This document shows, piece by piece, positions 1-6,744 of a DNA stretch of 20,832 bases; position 1 is the first letter of the stretch; the number at the start of each line of letters is the position of its first letter. Source of the DNA: Nitrospirales bacterium (GTDB lineage Bacteria > Nitrospirota > Nitrospiria > Nitrospirales > UBA8639); the NCBI GenBank assembly GCA_029261305.1, contig JAJDBO010000002.1, forward strand, positions 1 to 20,832, given 5' to 3'. Below the pieces are notes generated by a model. The model saw only the letters and a list, made by a program, of their open reading frames with translations, had not been told where the DNA came from and made no database searches. A program made the translations under genes and the position numbers.

Positions 1-125
1 CCCAAAGTCCATGTGCTGTTTGAAATGCAGCGTTGAGCGACTTCGATGGCATTGGGCAGGACGTTATCTTCTACCCAATAGTCTGTGCCGAGTTGCGGCT
101 CACGAAAAGAAAGATCCACTGCCAT
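1..125 (-). CDS. Unrecognised protein, N-terminal fragment (runs off the window)
   Basis: An open frame on the minus strand begins at ATG 125 and continues past base 1, giving 41 codons with no stop. The start is decided by a GGAGG Shine-Dalgarno sequence at 131-135, five bases from ATG 125. An in-frame ATG at 128 is too close to that site, and one at 143 has no site of its own. The protein begins MAVDLSFREPQLGTDYWVED, followed by an Asn-Val-Leu-Pro-Asn stretch. That aromatic-acidic-LPN pattern resembles the start of some small 2-oxoglutarate-oxygenase-like proteins, but this is a weak resemblance. It is divergent from the real 2OG-Fe(II) oxygenase at 357. I do not recognise the family and claim no function. 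Confidence is for the presence of a coding start. Confidence 0.6.
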   Translation of the reverse strand, partial: MAVDLSFREPQLGTDYWVEDNVLPNAIEVAQRCISNSTWTL

Positions 126-195
126 CATGTCCTCCGTTCTCATCAGGTCGAGCAAAAATATATGGGTGAAAAGATTTGCCTGTTTGGTCGTGAAT

Positions 196-201
196 TGTCA
201 A
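196..201 (-). promoter_or_regulatory. Possible -35 hexamer for the leftward gene
   Basis: The minus strand reads a perfect TTGACA at 201-196, in the divergent intergenic region about 70 bases before the leftward start codon at 125. The -10 region expected 16 to 18 bases downstream (around 172-179) matches TATAAT poorly, so the promoter is only a candidate. I saw nothing convincing for the rightward oxygenase gene in 126-356. Confidence 0.25.
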
Positions 202-356
202 AATGGCAGAATAGTCAGGGCTTTCTCCCTGGGTCAAGGATTGGTGTATAGGCCGGCGCCAGTGGGAAGATTTATGGGTTTCATGGTGTGGTTGGCCGAT
301 TGGTATTAGTCCCAATCAATCCAAGTCAATGATCAAGCAGAGGGAGTAGGAGAATT

Positions 357-1112
357 ATGCAAACCGAAACGCTAGACCATGTGTCACAAGAATTAGAACA
401 TGCGATTGCACGGAATTCCAATGAGATCGTGTCGAAAAAGTATCTGGAGCAAGGCGAGTTTTTCTCGGTCGAAAAGTTTTTCCCGCAAGAAGTCATCGAC
501 CAATTCATGGCTGAAGTGGAAATCGTTCGACCAAGGCTCAATCGTAATTTCCTCCCCACACATAAAAAAGGTGGTAGCGTCAGTCATTATTTGCTGCGTG
601 AATCAGCGCCATCAATTTTAGCCTTCTACCGCTCCCCAGTCTTTATCGAGTGGTTGAGCCAAATCGCTGGTGCACCATTGCTCCTGTGTCCTGATGAAGA
701 TCCGCATGCCTGTGCCCTGTATTTTTATACCGAAGCTGGCGATCATATTGGCTGGCACTATGATACGTCCTACTACAACGGGGCACGATATACTGTGCTG
801 CTGGGATTAGTCGATCGATCGACTAGTAGACTTGAATGTCGTCTGCATACCAAAGAGCCCGGCCGTGAAGTCAAAGAATTAAGCCTCACCACCGATCCTG
901 GGCTGTTGATATTTTTCAATGGCGACAAACTCCATCATGCCGTTACTCCTTCCGCTGAAGGCGAAGAACGCATCGTGCTCACCCTAGAATATGTGACCGA
1001 CCCGACCATGAGTCTTGGTAAACGATGGTACTCTAATCTCAAAGATGCCTTCGCATATTTCGGCTTGCCAGCCCTCATTGGAAAATCTGCTACAAGTTCT
1101 TCAAAAGCCTAA
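357..1112 (+). CDS. 2-oxoglutarate/Fe(II)-dependent oxygenase (prolyl-hydroxylase-like fold)
   Basis: This 251-residue cytoplasmic protein has the facial triad of the 2OG-Fe(II) dioxygenase superfamily. The HxD motif is H134-Y-D136, within the segment GWHYDTSYYNG. The distal iron ligand is most likely H194 in LHHAVTP. R205, in EERIVLTLEYV, is placed to bind the 2-oxoglutarate carboxylate. The double-stranded beta-helix core spans roughly residues 115-215, preceded by about 110 mainly helical residues. Such enzymes hydroxylate proteins or small molecules using O2; the substrate cannot be told from sequence. ATG 357 is supported by AGGAG at 348-352. It has no signal peptide. It stands alone, divergent from the partial gene at 1-125 and followed by a non-coding stretch, so it is probably a single transcription unit. 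Superfamily assignment is firm; specificity is unknown. Confidence 0.88.
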   Translation: MQTETLDHVSQELEHAIARNSNEIVSKKYLEQGEFFSVEKFFPQEVIDQFMAEVEIVRPRLNRNFLPTHKKGGSVSHYLLRESAPSILAFYRSPVFIEWLSQIAGAPLLLCPDEDPHACALYFYTEAGDHIGWHYDTSYYNGARYTVLLGLVDRSTSRLECRLHTKEPGREVKELSLTTDPGLLIFFNGDKLHHAVTPSAEGEERIVLTLEYVTDPTMSLGKRWYSNLKDAFAYFGLPALIGKSATSSSKA

Positions 1113-1228
1113 CGATACTATCGTCCCAGGCCAATTGCCCAATATCATTTTCTCCTCGTGAAGATCGGACCCACTGTATTGAATGAGATATAGTCGGGGA
1201 GGTTTGGTCTTGACTTCATACTATAAAA

Positions 1229-1469
1229 ATGAATGGGTGCAGTGTAGCGGTACTACTAACACTAAGTATTTTTTTGAAAAAAGTATTCGCGGCATGGTGA
1301 GAATCAACCTTTCTCTCTGGCCAGGAAAATTTTCTGAGTAAGAAAAGGGAAGGGTAACGGTTCAGGCATCCTGGCCAATATTGCACCAAAGCCGGTGCCT
1401 GAATCTAGCATGATGATTTTCTTAGGCTCAGGCTTAATCGGCTGGCGCTACCGCAAAGCCCAAGCGTAA
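1229..1469 (+). pseudogene. Decayed short PEP-CTERM surface-protein gene
   Basis: Frame 1392-1469 ends with a textbook PEP-CTERM sorting signal. It reads PVPESSMMIFLGSG, then LIGWRYRKAQA and a TAA stop at 1467-1469: a V-P-E-x-S motif, a hydrophobic span, and a short Arg/Lys tail. In the known family this tail is cleaved by an exosortase after export. This frame is closed by TGA at 1335-1337 and has no start codon. About 100 bases upstream, ATG 1229 opens a signal-peptide-like stretch (MNGCSVAVLLTLSIFLKKVF, then AAW) that meets TGA at 1298. Reading through that stop and shifting frame near the purine run at 1341-1354 joins the two parts into a protein of about 80 residues. Two lesions therefore separate a plausible N-terminus from a convincing C-terminus. 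The C-terminal signal is clear; that the N-terminal piece belongs to the same gene is inference. No exosortase is in the window. Confidence 0.6.
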
Positions 1470-1492
1470 TATTCTTGCAGGAGTCAAGAATA
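1470..1492 (+). repeat. Small perfect hairpin just after the PEP-CTERM relic
   Basis: TATTCTTG at 1470-1477 is followed by a seven-base loop and its exact complement CAAGAATA at 1485-1492, an 8-bp stem. It begins one base after the stop of the PEP-CTERM relic. There is no T-tract after it, so it is not a classical terminator by itself. It may form a double structure with the next hairpin. Confidence 0.4.
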
Positions 1493-1500
1493 CACAGTCT

Positions 1501-1535
1501 CGAGACTCATTCCTCAGCGAGTGAGGCTCGTTTTT
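1501..1535 (+). terminator. Probable Rho-independent terminator of the PEP-CTERM relic
   Basis: CGAG (1501-1504), a mismatch, then CTCA (1506-1509) pair with TGAG (1522-1525), a mismatch, and CTCG (1527-1530) across a 12-base loop. TTTTT follows at once at 1531-1535. Its place 30 bases after the relic stop codon suggests a once-functional transcription unit. Confidence 0.45.
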
Positions 1536-1631
1536 GTAGTGGGCAGGCGGTGTGCTCATGTTATCCAAGGGAAGGGTTTCCTGAGTGGTCTTAAAATGTA
1601 TGCAAAAAAAATCGAATTAGATTTGGTTTTT

Positions 1632-2393
1632 TTAAGCCTGGATGAGTAGCACTGTGGTATTGTCCTTTCCTCCCAACTCATTGGCCTGGTCGATGAGTGC
1701 CTGACATTTGGCTTGGCCTGTCTGGGCTGGGTTTCTCTGTAGGACTTCAAGTATTTGTTCGTCGTTCATCATTTTGATGAGACCATCGCTGCAAAGCAGT
1801 ATTTCATCTAATGGTTGCAGTAGGTGTTGTGCCGCTTCTGGTTCGACGGTTGATTCAACTCCAACACCTCTGGTGAGGACATGGGCTAGCTGGTGACTTG
1901 ACGGGGTTGACCTGGGCAGGAGGCCGACTTGAATTCGTTCTTCGAGAAGGGTGTGGTCTCTAGTTAATGCGGATATGTGTTGATCGCGAATGAGATAGGC
2001 CCGGCTATCTCCCACGTGTAAGATGTATGCCTCGTTTCCGGTGATGTTGGGCATGAAGACCAACACGACGGTTGTGCCCATTCTTTTTAATTTGGGCTCG
2101 GCCTTTCCGCGTTGTCGAATGGTGGCGTTAGCCTGTATGGCGGCGGATTTTAAGAGTGACTCCCAGTCTTCAGAATTCGTGCGAAGTTTGGAAGGAATAT
2201 TTTTTTCGATGTATTGTTGAATAGTTTCGATGGCCAATTGGCTAGCCACATCGCCACCGGCATGGCCACCCATGCCATCAGCGACGATCCACAGACCGAT
2301 CCTGTTGTTGATGAGGAGGGTGTCTTGATTCGTTGAGCGGACTCGTCCGACATGAGTGAGTCCCACGCCCTTCCATTGTTTGGTTATTGACAT
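1632..2393 (-). CDS. PP2C-family Ser/Thr protein phosphatase (Stp1/PrpC type)
   Basis: This 253-residue protein is a single PP2C catalytic domain of typical bacterial length. The metal-binding and catalytic motifs are all present: NQD (D24), VADGMGGHAGGDVAS (D39-G40), GTTVV (106-110), HVGDSRAYL (D129), LTRDHT, LTRGVG, LLCSDGL (D203) and GGKDNTTVLLI (D244). The family removes phosphate from Ser/Thr residues in a two-metal mechanism, usually reversing a Hanks-type kinase or acting on anti-sigma-antagonist proteins. No kinase is in the window; a STAS protein lies 11 kb away. Its ATG at 2393 overlaps the last codons of the upstream RNase H-like gene (stop at 2384-2386), and AAGGAG sits nine bases before it, so the pair is translationally coupled. 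It is soluble, with no membrane segment. Confidence in the family is very high; the substrate is unknown. Confidence 0.93.
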   Translation of the reverse strand: MSITKQWKGVGLTHVGRVRSTNQDTLLINNRIGLWIVADGMGGHAGGDVASQLAIETIQQYIEKNIPSKLRTNSEDWESLLKSAAIQANATIRQRGKAEPKLKRMGTTVVLVFMPNITGNEAYILHVGDSRAYLIRDQHISALTRDHTLLEERIQVGLLPRSTPSSHQLAHVLTRGVGVESTVEPEAAQHLLQPLDEILLCSDGLIKMMNDEQILEVLQRNPAQTGQAKCQALIDQANELGGKDNTTVLLIQA

Positions 2394-3157
2394 GCGGAGA
2401 CACTCCTTGGGCCGTACCGGTGTGAGAATTCATCATAAATATGTTCGGCGAGCGGTGCTAAGTTGATGACGTCTGCTTCATTGTAGAGGCACAGCTTCCG
2501 TCCTGCCTCTTCATCGCCAGCTTGCCAGGCATGCCAGAGGCCAACGGCGGCCCATCCATCCAATCCCTGAATTTCTTGTTCTCGACCAAAGCCTAATTCC
2601 ATCTCGATGTGTTTGAGCCCTCCGCGAAGTCCGAGGCGTCGAGCGGCGAAGCATAAATCAAAATGTGCATGATTGATGTTCAGTTTGGGATAGGTCGTGC
2701 GCAGATAGGGAACATCAAAGCCAGACCCAAAAAACGTCACGAGCAAATCATATTTGTCCAGCTCTTCCTGCAGGCGTTCTTGTGTTAAGGAATCGTCTTT
2801 GACGAGTGTGGTTGTTTTCCCATTGGCAAAGAGACCTACGATGGTGATGTCGCCGTACCCGGCTGGTTCCCCGGTGGTCTCGATATCTAAATAGGCAGTT
2901 CGTGAGCGAAAGGCTTGGAGAAACCGCCAATGATCTTTCGATTTGAATCGTTTGGCAAGGGTTCTCCAATTTCCCTGTGTAAAATCCTTGGCCATTTCTT
3001 CCACCTCCTGGTCATACAAGGGTTTTCTGCCCGTTGTAATGCCTGGAAGGTCGGTGGCGTGAAGAAATTGATCCCAATGGGTAATGCCCTGTTCCCACAG
3101 CCGTTTTTCGGTGGTTTCACCAACACCGTTGAGGAAGATAAATGAGGATTCCAGCAT
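2384..3157 (-). CDS. DnaQ-fold RNase H-like protein with N-terminal helix-hairpin-helix-like segment
   Basis: From ATG 3157 the product has 257 residues. Residues 5-45 (FIFLNGVGETTEKRLWEQGI) look like a helix-hairpin-helix DNA-binding segment with the G-V-G turn. Residues 87-245 form the RNase H-like/exonuclease domain of the YprB family. Its motifs are LDIETTG (D91, E93), VTFFGSGFDVPYL (D148) and YNEADVINL (D229), so the acidic catalytic residues are kept. Such proteins are predicted 3'-5' nucleases in DNA or RNA metabolism, but their biology is little known. An in-frame TTG at 3220 would add 21 residues. I prefer 3157 because relatives start just before the helix-hairpin-helix segment, though no clear Shine-Dalgarno site precedes it. 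The TTG also lies in a -35-like TTGACT (3220-3215). The gene leads a two-gene operon with the PP2C phosphatase. Confidence 0.85.
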   Translation of the reverse strand: MLESSFIFLNGVGETTEKRLWEQGITHWDQFLHATDLPGITTGRKPLYDQEVEEMAKDFTQGNWRTLAKRFKSKDHWRFLQAFRSRTAYLDIETTGEPAGYGDITIVGLFANGKTTTLVKDDSLTQERLQEELDKYDLLVTFFGSGFDVPYLRTTYPKLNINHAHFDLCFAARRLGLRGGLKHIEMELGFGREQEIQGLDGWAAVGLWHAWQAGDEEAGRKLCLYNEADVINLAPLAEHIYDEFSHRYGPRSVSACQ

Positions 3158-3281
3158 GAATTCTGTTAGGAGAGTCAGGGTGAATTCTTGATTTGAACTC
3201 AATGAACACGCTACAGTCAACTTATTGATTTTTCAAGATAACTCGATTTTCATTATGAGGGGATGAGGAGCTGTTTCTATC

Positions 3282-3668
3282 ATGGAACTAGAGAAAAAGA
3301 AGATTAAAATTTCAATTGGCGGCATTACGGTTGAAGCAGAATTAAAGCCAACCCGGACGGCCATTGGTATCTACGATGCTCTGCCGATCGAGGCCGCGTT
3401 GAATCAATGGGGCGAAGAGTTTTACTGCAATATTCCTGGGGTCAAAGATCATCGTGAGACCGCGACGACGAATGTGAAAGTGGGCGATGTAGCATTTTGG
3501 GGGCTCGGCGGCATGTTTGCGGTGTTTTTTGGACGGACCCCCATGAGCATTGGGGCAGATCCGGTTCCAGCAGATCGTGTGAATGTGGTGGGTCGTTTGC
3601 TTGATGATCCCATGGTGTTACACCAGGCCGCAGGGGCAACGATGATGAAGGTTGAAAAGGCCTCCTAA
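3282..3668 (+). CDS. Cyclophilin-like fold protein (TM1367/DUF369-type)
   Basis: This 128-residue soluble protein matches the small cyclophilin-like family known from Thermotoga TM1367. Its signature lies at residues 68-87 (GDVAFWGLGGMFAVFFGRTP). It is preceded by the beta-strand opening IKISIGGITVEAEL and the segment YDALPIEAALNQWGEEFYCNIP, and followed by a strand-rich end. The fold resembles cyclophilin, but proline isomerase activity is not established for the family and the cyclophilin active-site motif is absent. GAGGAG at 3265-3270 supports ATG 3282, with a rather long spacer of 11 bases. It leads a run with two DUF507 genes, the first starting four bases after this stop. The family call is good; the function is unknown. 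Confidence 0.8.
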   Translation: MELEKKKIKISIGGITVEAELKPTRTAIGIYDALPIEAALNQWGEEFYCNIPGVKDHRETATTNVKVGDVAFWGLGGMFAVFFGRTPMSIGADPVPADRVNVVGRLLDDPMVLHQAAGATMMKVEKAS

Positions 3669-3672
3669 TAGT

Positions 3673-3957
3673 ATGATGCGAATGACGAAAGAACGGATAC
3701 GGTTTGTCTCCAATGCCGTACTCACCCAGTTAAAAGAACAGCAGTTGTTTAATGTGACTGGATCAAAGGAAAAACTGGTTGACGCTTTGGAAAAAGCCAT
3801 TACCGATGAGTTATCGGCCGAAGATCGTTTGAATAATGAAGTTCGAGGCATGCTCAAGCAATATGAGGCTGAATTTGATAGCGGTCGTGCGGATTATCAA
3901 AAGATGTTCCTACTTGTAAAAAATAAATTGGTGAAAGAACGAGGGACTGTTCTGTGA
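3673..3957 (+). CDS. DUF507 family protein, copy 1
   Basis: The product of 94 residues (starting MMRMTKERIRFVSNAVLTQL) is highly charged and helical, with the DUF507 layout. An N-terminal helix is followed by a conserved core (EKLVDALEKAITDELSAEDR) and a C-terminal helix with a tyrosine-rich end (KQYEAEFDSGRADYQKMF). ATG 3673 is four bases after the previous stop. ATG 3676 and an upstream start at 3652 are alternatives, and the Shine-Dalgarno evidence is weak for all. DUF507 has no assigned biochemistry. A second copy follows 46 bases after this stop and has the same length. The tandem suggests a duplication, possibly forming a heteromer; that is inference. Confidence 0.82.
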   Translation: MMRMTKERIRFVSNAVLTQLKEQQLFNVTGSKEKLVDALEKAITDELSAEDRLNNEVRGMLKQYEAEFDSGRADYQKMFLLVKNKLVKERGTVL

Positions 3958-4003
3958 TTTCTGCATTGCTGTTGGCTATGAAAGATGATGGATTGGGAGA
4001 CTG

Positions 4004-4288
4004 ATGACGACGGTCTTATCTGATGAAAAGCAAATGCATTTGTCGCATGTGATTCTTCAATGTTTGGAGAAGACGCGTGAAGGGCTTTTCGTGGGATCTT
4101 CTACCCTTGCCTTGCGAGAGATAAAACGGTTGATTGCCGAGCAAATGGTGTTGGAAAAAGACATCGACAAGATTGTTCACACACGGCTGAAGTCGTATTC
4201 TAGGAAAATCACGGAAGGGACCTCGGAGTGGGATGTGATGTGGCAAAAGATGTATACCGAAGAACTCCGTAAGCGTCGACTTGCTTAA
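4004..4288 (+). CDS. DUF507 family protein, copy 2
   Basis: This 94-residue protein is closer to the DUF507 consensus than copy 1. It has LSHVILQCLEKTREGLFVG, then LREIKRLIAEQMVLEKDIDK, and the characteristic C-terminus LKSYSRKITEGTSEWDVMWQ followed by KMYTEELRKRRLA. Family members usually end with that 'K-I-x-E-G-S-x-E-W-D-x-x-x-x-K-x-Y-x-E-E' pattern, and it is almost complete here. GGGAG at 3995-3999, four bases before ATG 4004, supports the start. It is all-helical and soluble. It pairs with copy 1 upstream. The role is unknown; the family is firm. Confidence 0.88.
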   Translation: MTTVLSDEKQMHLSHVILQCLEKTREGLFVGSSTLALREIKRLIAEQMVLEKDIDKIVHTRLKSYSRKITEGTSEWDVMWQKMYTEELRKRRLA

Positions 4289-4330
4289 TGGTCTACTCTC
4301 GAAAAAAACCATTTTTGTTTTTCCTCTGAT
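4287..4330 (+). terminator. Weak candidate terminator after the DUF507 pair
   Basis: AATGGT at 4287-4292 can pair with ACCATT at 4318-4323 across a 25-base loop, and T-rich sequence follows (4322-4330). The stem is short and A/T rich and the loop is long, so termination would be partial at best. Confidence 0.25.
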
Positions 4331-4377
4331 CATTTTTTTTAATTTGGAACGCTTCAGTCATCCTTAGGTTGAAACCA

Positions 4378-5256
4378 ATGACTACTCATTTTCAAAAGAA
4401 CAGAGCTGGCTTGACATGGCATCGTTCCTTTGTGGTCCCCATGATTGGTCTGGTGTGCTTTTTATCTCTGGCACCGATGCTTTTTGCTGCGGATGAAAAA
4501 GCCACGGGACGATTGATTGTTGAAGATGTCTTGGCTCGTCCAAACACTCCGGCCATGCTCCAGGCTCGACTAGTTCAGGATGGTCCTGTCGGTATCATGG
4601 GGCTGGGTGGTGAAACCATTGAATTTGTGGTGCAAGGACAACAAGCAGGCACAGCACTGACTGATAAAGATGGCTATGCGAGTCTAGAGTTTAAAACCCA
4701 CATGCGTGGCAATCAGAAAATCGTGGCGAACGTGGAGACAAGTTCCACGGTGGCGGCCAATTCCGGGATTGGCAATTATGCGTCTTGGGAGCGCCGGAAG
4801 CCCATTCTTTTGGTGGAAGTGGTGACACTCCTAAAATCTGAGAATGGGGCGATGTTGTCATCGTTTAATACCTCAACCCCTGGCGAGCCGGATGTTGATG
4901 CGCCCCACGAATTGTCAATGCTCGGCGAGTTTTATTTCAACATCGTTTATTTGCTTCGAGGAAACGATGGTGATGTGGAACACCTTCGTGAGTGGTTAAA
5001 GTCCTCCAAGTTTCCGCCAGGAATTACTCGCAAGGTTCAGGCTGGTTCCGAGGGGTTACTCGGTTTCATTGCTCTACTCAAAGAAGGTGGCTGGGATCAT
5101 GTCGAAGCCGGCGTTGGGCAGAGCAAAGGCTTTGCTGATACTCTCGTGAAAAATCGAATCAAAGCCGTGATCTTTCCTGACCTTTCAAAGAATGAAAAGT
5201 TTCCGCGACGTGCCAAAATTGTGTCGAAGTGGAAAGACGTGCGAAAGCATTTGTAG
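4378..5256 (+). CDS. Secreted protein with Ig-like N-domain and degenerate HAD/LNS2-like C-domain
   Basis: From ATG 4378 the protein has 292 residues. A signal peptide (hydrophobic core about 18-36, cleavage near LFAAD) sends it to the periplasm. Residues 43-125 resemble an Ig-like/invasin beta domain (RLIVEDVLARPNTPAML, then DKDGYASLEFKT). Residues 141-270 resemble the HAD-fold LNS2/phosphatidate-phosphatase-like domain: FNIVYLLRGNDGDVEHLREW, a Pro-Pro-Gly turn, and HVEAGVGQSKGFADTLVKNR. The strand expected to carry the catalytic DxDxT reads PILLVEVVTLL, with valines where both aspartates should be and the Thr (T150) kept. If the alignment is right, this is a dead phosphatase used for binding. 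A TTG at 4369 is a less likely start. It sits before the radA promoter, probably as its own unit. Secretion is clear; the domain assignments are inference. Confidence 0.75.
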   Translation: MTTHFQKNRAGLTWHRSFVVPMIGLVCFLSLAPMLFAADEKATGRLIVEDVLARPNTPAMLQARLVQDGPVGIMGLGGETIEFVVQGQQAGTALTDKDGYASLEFKTHMRGNQKIVANVETSSTVAANSGIGNYASWERRKPILLVEVVTLLKSENGAMLSSFNTSTPGEPDVDAPHELSMLGEFYFNIVYLLRGNDGDVEHLREWLKSSKFPPGITRKVQAGSEGLLGFIALLKEGGWDHVEAGVGQSKGFADTLVKNRIKAVIFPDLSKNEKFPRRAKIVSKWKDVRKHL

Positions 5257-5282
5257 CTGGGCGTAAGTGGCTCAACGTTTTT

Positions 5283-5310
5283 TTGAAATATTGTGGTTTG
5301 GCTCTATAAG
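5283..5310 (+). promoter_or_regulatory. Sigma-70-type promoter candidate for radA
   Basis: TTGAAA (5283-5288) and TATAAG (5305-5310) each match five of six consensus bases, and the spacer is 16 bases. Transcription would start near 5317, leaving a leader of about 40 bases before ATG 5358. That also argues against the in-frame GTG at 5322 as the main start. Confidence 0.5.
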
Positions 5311-5357
5311 ACTTCCCATCCGTGTCAACAGAAACGTTCTCGGTTTCTTCGTTGGTC

Positions 5358-6737
5358 ATGAAAACTCCTAAATCCAAAACGATATTTATTTGCCAGGACT
5401 GTGGCTTTCAAACCCCACGATGGGCAGGTCGGTGCCCTGAGTGTTCCCAGTGGAACTCATTAAAGGAAGAGGTGACAAGCGGGAGAAGTTCCACGGGGGC
5501 TCAAAAAATTCTTCAAGGGGCTCTCGATAAGCCCACGCCTATTACGGATATCCCTATTGATCCTGAGCCTCGACTGTCTACACAACTTGGTGAATTGGAC
5601 CGAGTGTTAGGTGGCGGCGTGGTGCCAGGCTCAGTGATTCTCGTTGGGGGAGATCCGGGTATTGGCAAAACCACGCTCTTGTTACAGACCTTGCAGGGAC
5701 TGGGACATGGCGAACAATCGTTGCTCTATGTTTCAGGGGAAGAATCGCCTCGCCAGTTAAAGATGCGTGCGGATCGACTTGGTGTGTCGAGTTCGTCTCT
5801 CTATATTTTGGCGGAGACCTCGCTTGAGGAAATCTTGAAAACCACGCAGGCCATGCAACCGGCAGCGTTGGTGGTGGACTCCATTCAGACAGTATTTACC
5901 GATCAGCTGACTTCTGCTCCTGGAAGTGTGAGTCAAGTGCAAGAAGTCTCTTGCCAATTGATGTGGTATGCCAAGCGGTCCTCGGTGCCGGTGTTTATCA
6001 TTGGTCATGTGACGAAGGAAGGGATGATTGCTGGTCCGAAACTTTTGGAGCACATCGTGGATACGGTGCTGTACTTTGAAGGAGATAAAGGGCACACCTA
6101 TCGCATCCTGCGCGCCGTTAAAAATCGATTTGGTGCCACCAATGAAATTGGTGTGTTTGAAATGAAGGACAATGGGCTGGAGGAAGTGTCCAATCCATCC
6201 GAGATGTTTCTGTCCGGTCGCCCTGAACAGAGTACTGGGTCGGTAGTGGTTTCTACGCTCGAAGGAAGTCGTCCTATCCTGGTGGAGTTGCAAGCTTTAG
6301 TGACCACGACGGGCTATGCTATGCCCAAGCGTATGGCCAACGGGATTGAAGTCAACCGTGTGTCTTTATTGTTGGCCGTGATGGAAAAACGACTGGGGCT
6401 GCATATTTCGGGGCAGGATGTGTATCTCAATGTGGTTGGGGGACTTCGACTTGATGAACCAGCCATTGACTTAGGAATTGTAGCTGCTGTGGTGTCGAGT
6501 TTTCGAGATCAGGTGATTGATGCGCATACCTTGTTCTTAGGCGAAGTGGGTCTTGGTGGCGAAATTCGTCCAGTGACACAGGTGGATGTTCGCACCCGAG
6601 AAGCGATGAAGTTGGGTTTCAAGCGATGTGTATTGCCAGAGGGTAATTTGGTGAAGTGGGCAGGCGTTCCCGGCATTGAAGTCATTGGGGTGAAAGACAT
6701 TGGGGATGTGTTGGATCAAGTGATGGCTCGGGGCTAA
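5358..6737 (+). CDS. radA: DNA repair protein RadA (recombination branch-migration ATPase)
   Basis: The 459-residue product has the complete RadA/Sms layout. A C4 zinc finger is at C12-xx-C15 and C26-xx-C29. The RecA-like ATPase has Walker A GDPGIGKTT (98-106), and the diagnostic RadA motif KNRFG is at 255-259. A Lon-protease-like C-terminal domain spans about 290-455, where RadA proteins lack protease activity. It is a hexameric helicase-like motor that extends recombination D-loops. An in-frame GTG at 5322 would add 12 residues, but relatives begin near MKTPKSKTIFICQDCG, so ATG 5358 is preferred; neither has a good Shine-Dalgarno site. The next gene starts seven bases after the stop, indicating an operon with the lipoprotein, tsaB and rimI. 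Confidence 0.96.
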   Translation: MKTPKSKTIFICQDCGFQTPRWAGRCPECSQWNSLKEEVTSGRSSTGAQKILQGALDKPTPITDIPIDPEPRLSTQLGELDRVLGGGVVPGSVILVGGDPGIGKTTLLLQTLQGLGHGEQSLLYVSGEESPRQLKMRADRLGVSSSSLYILAETSLEEILKTTQAMQPAALVVDSIQTVFTDQLTSAPGSVSQVQEVSCQLMWYAKRSSVPVFIIGHVTKEGMIAGPKLLEHIVDTVLYFEGDKGHTYRILRAVKNRFGATNEIGVFEMKDNGLEEVSNPSEMFLSGRPEQSTGSVVVSTLEGSRPILVELQALVTTTGYAMPKRMANGIEVNRVSLLLAVMEKRLGLHISGQDVYLNVVGGLRLDEPAIDLGIVAAVVSSFRDQVIDAHTLFLGEVGLGGEIRPVTQVDVRTREAMKLGFKRCVLPEGNLVKWAGVPGIEVIGVKDIGDVLDQVMARG

Positions 6738-6744
6738 TCGGAAA

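Noticed and set aside
5757..6293. 178-codon open frame on the minus strand inside radA
   Set aside because: It lies fully antisense to a certain gene, has a His/Arg-rich composition typical of reverse-frame shadows, and shows no known motif or ribosome-binding site.
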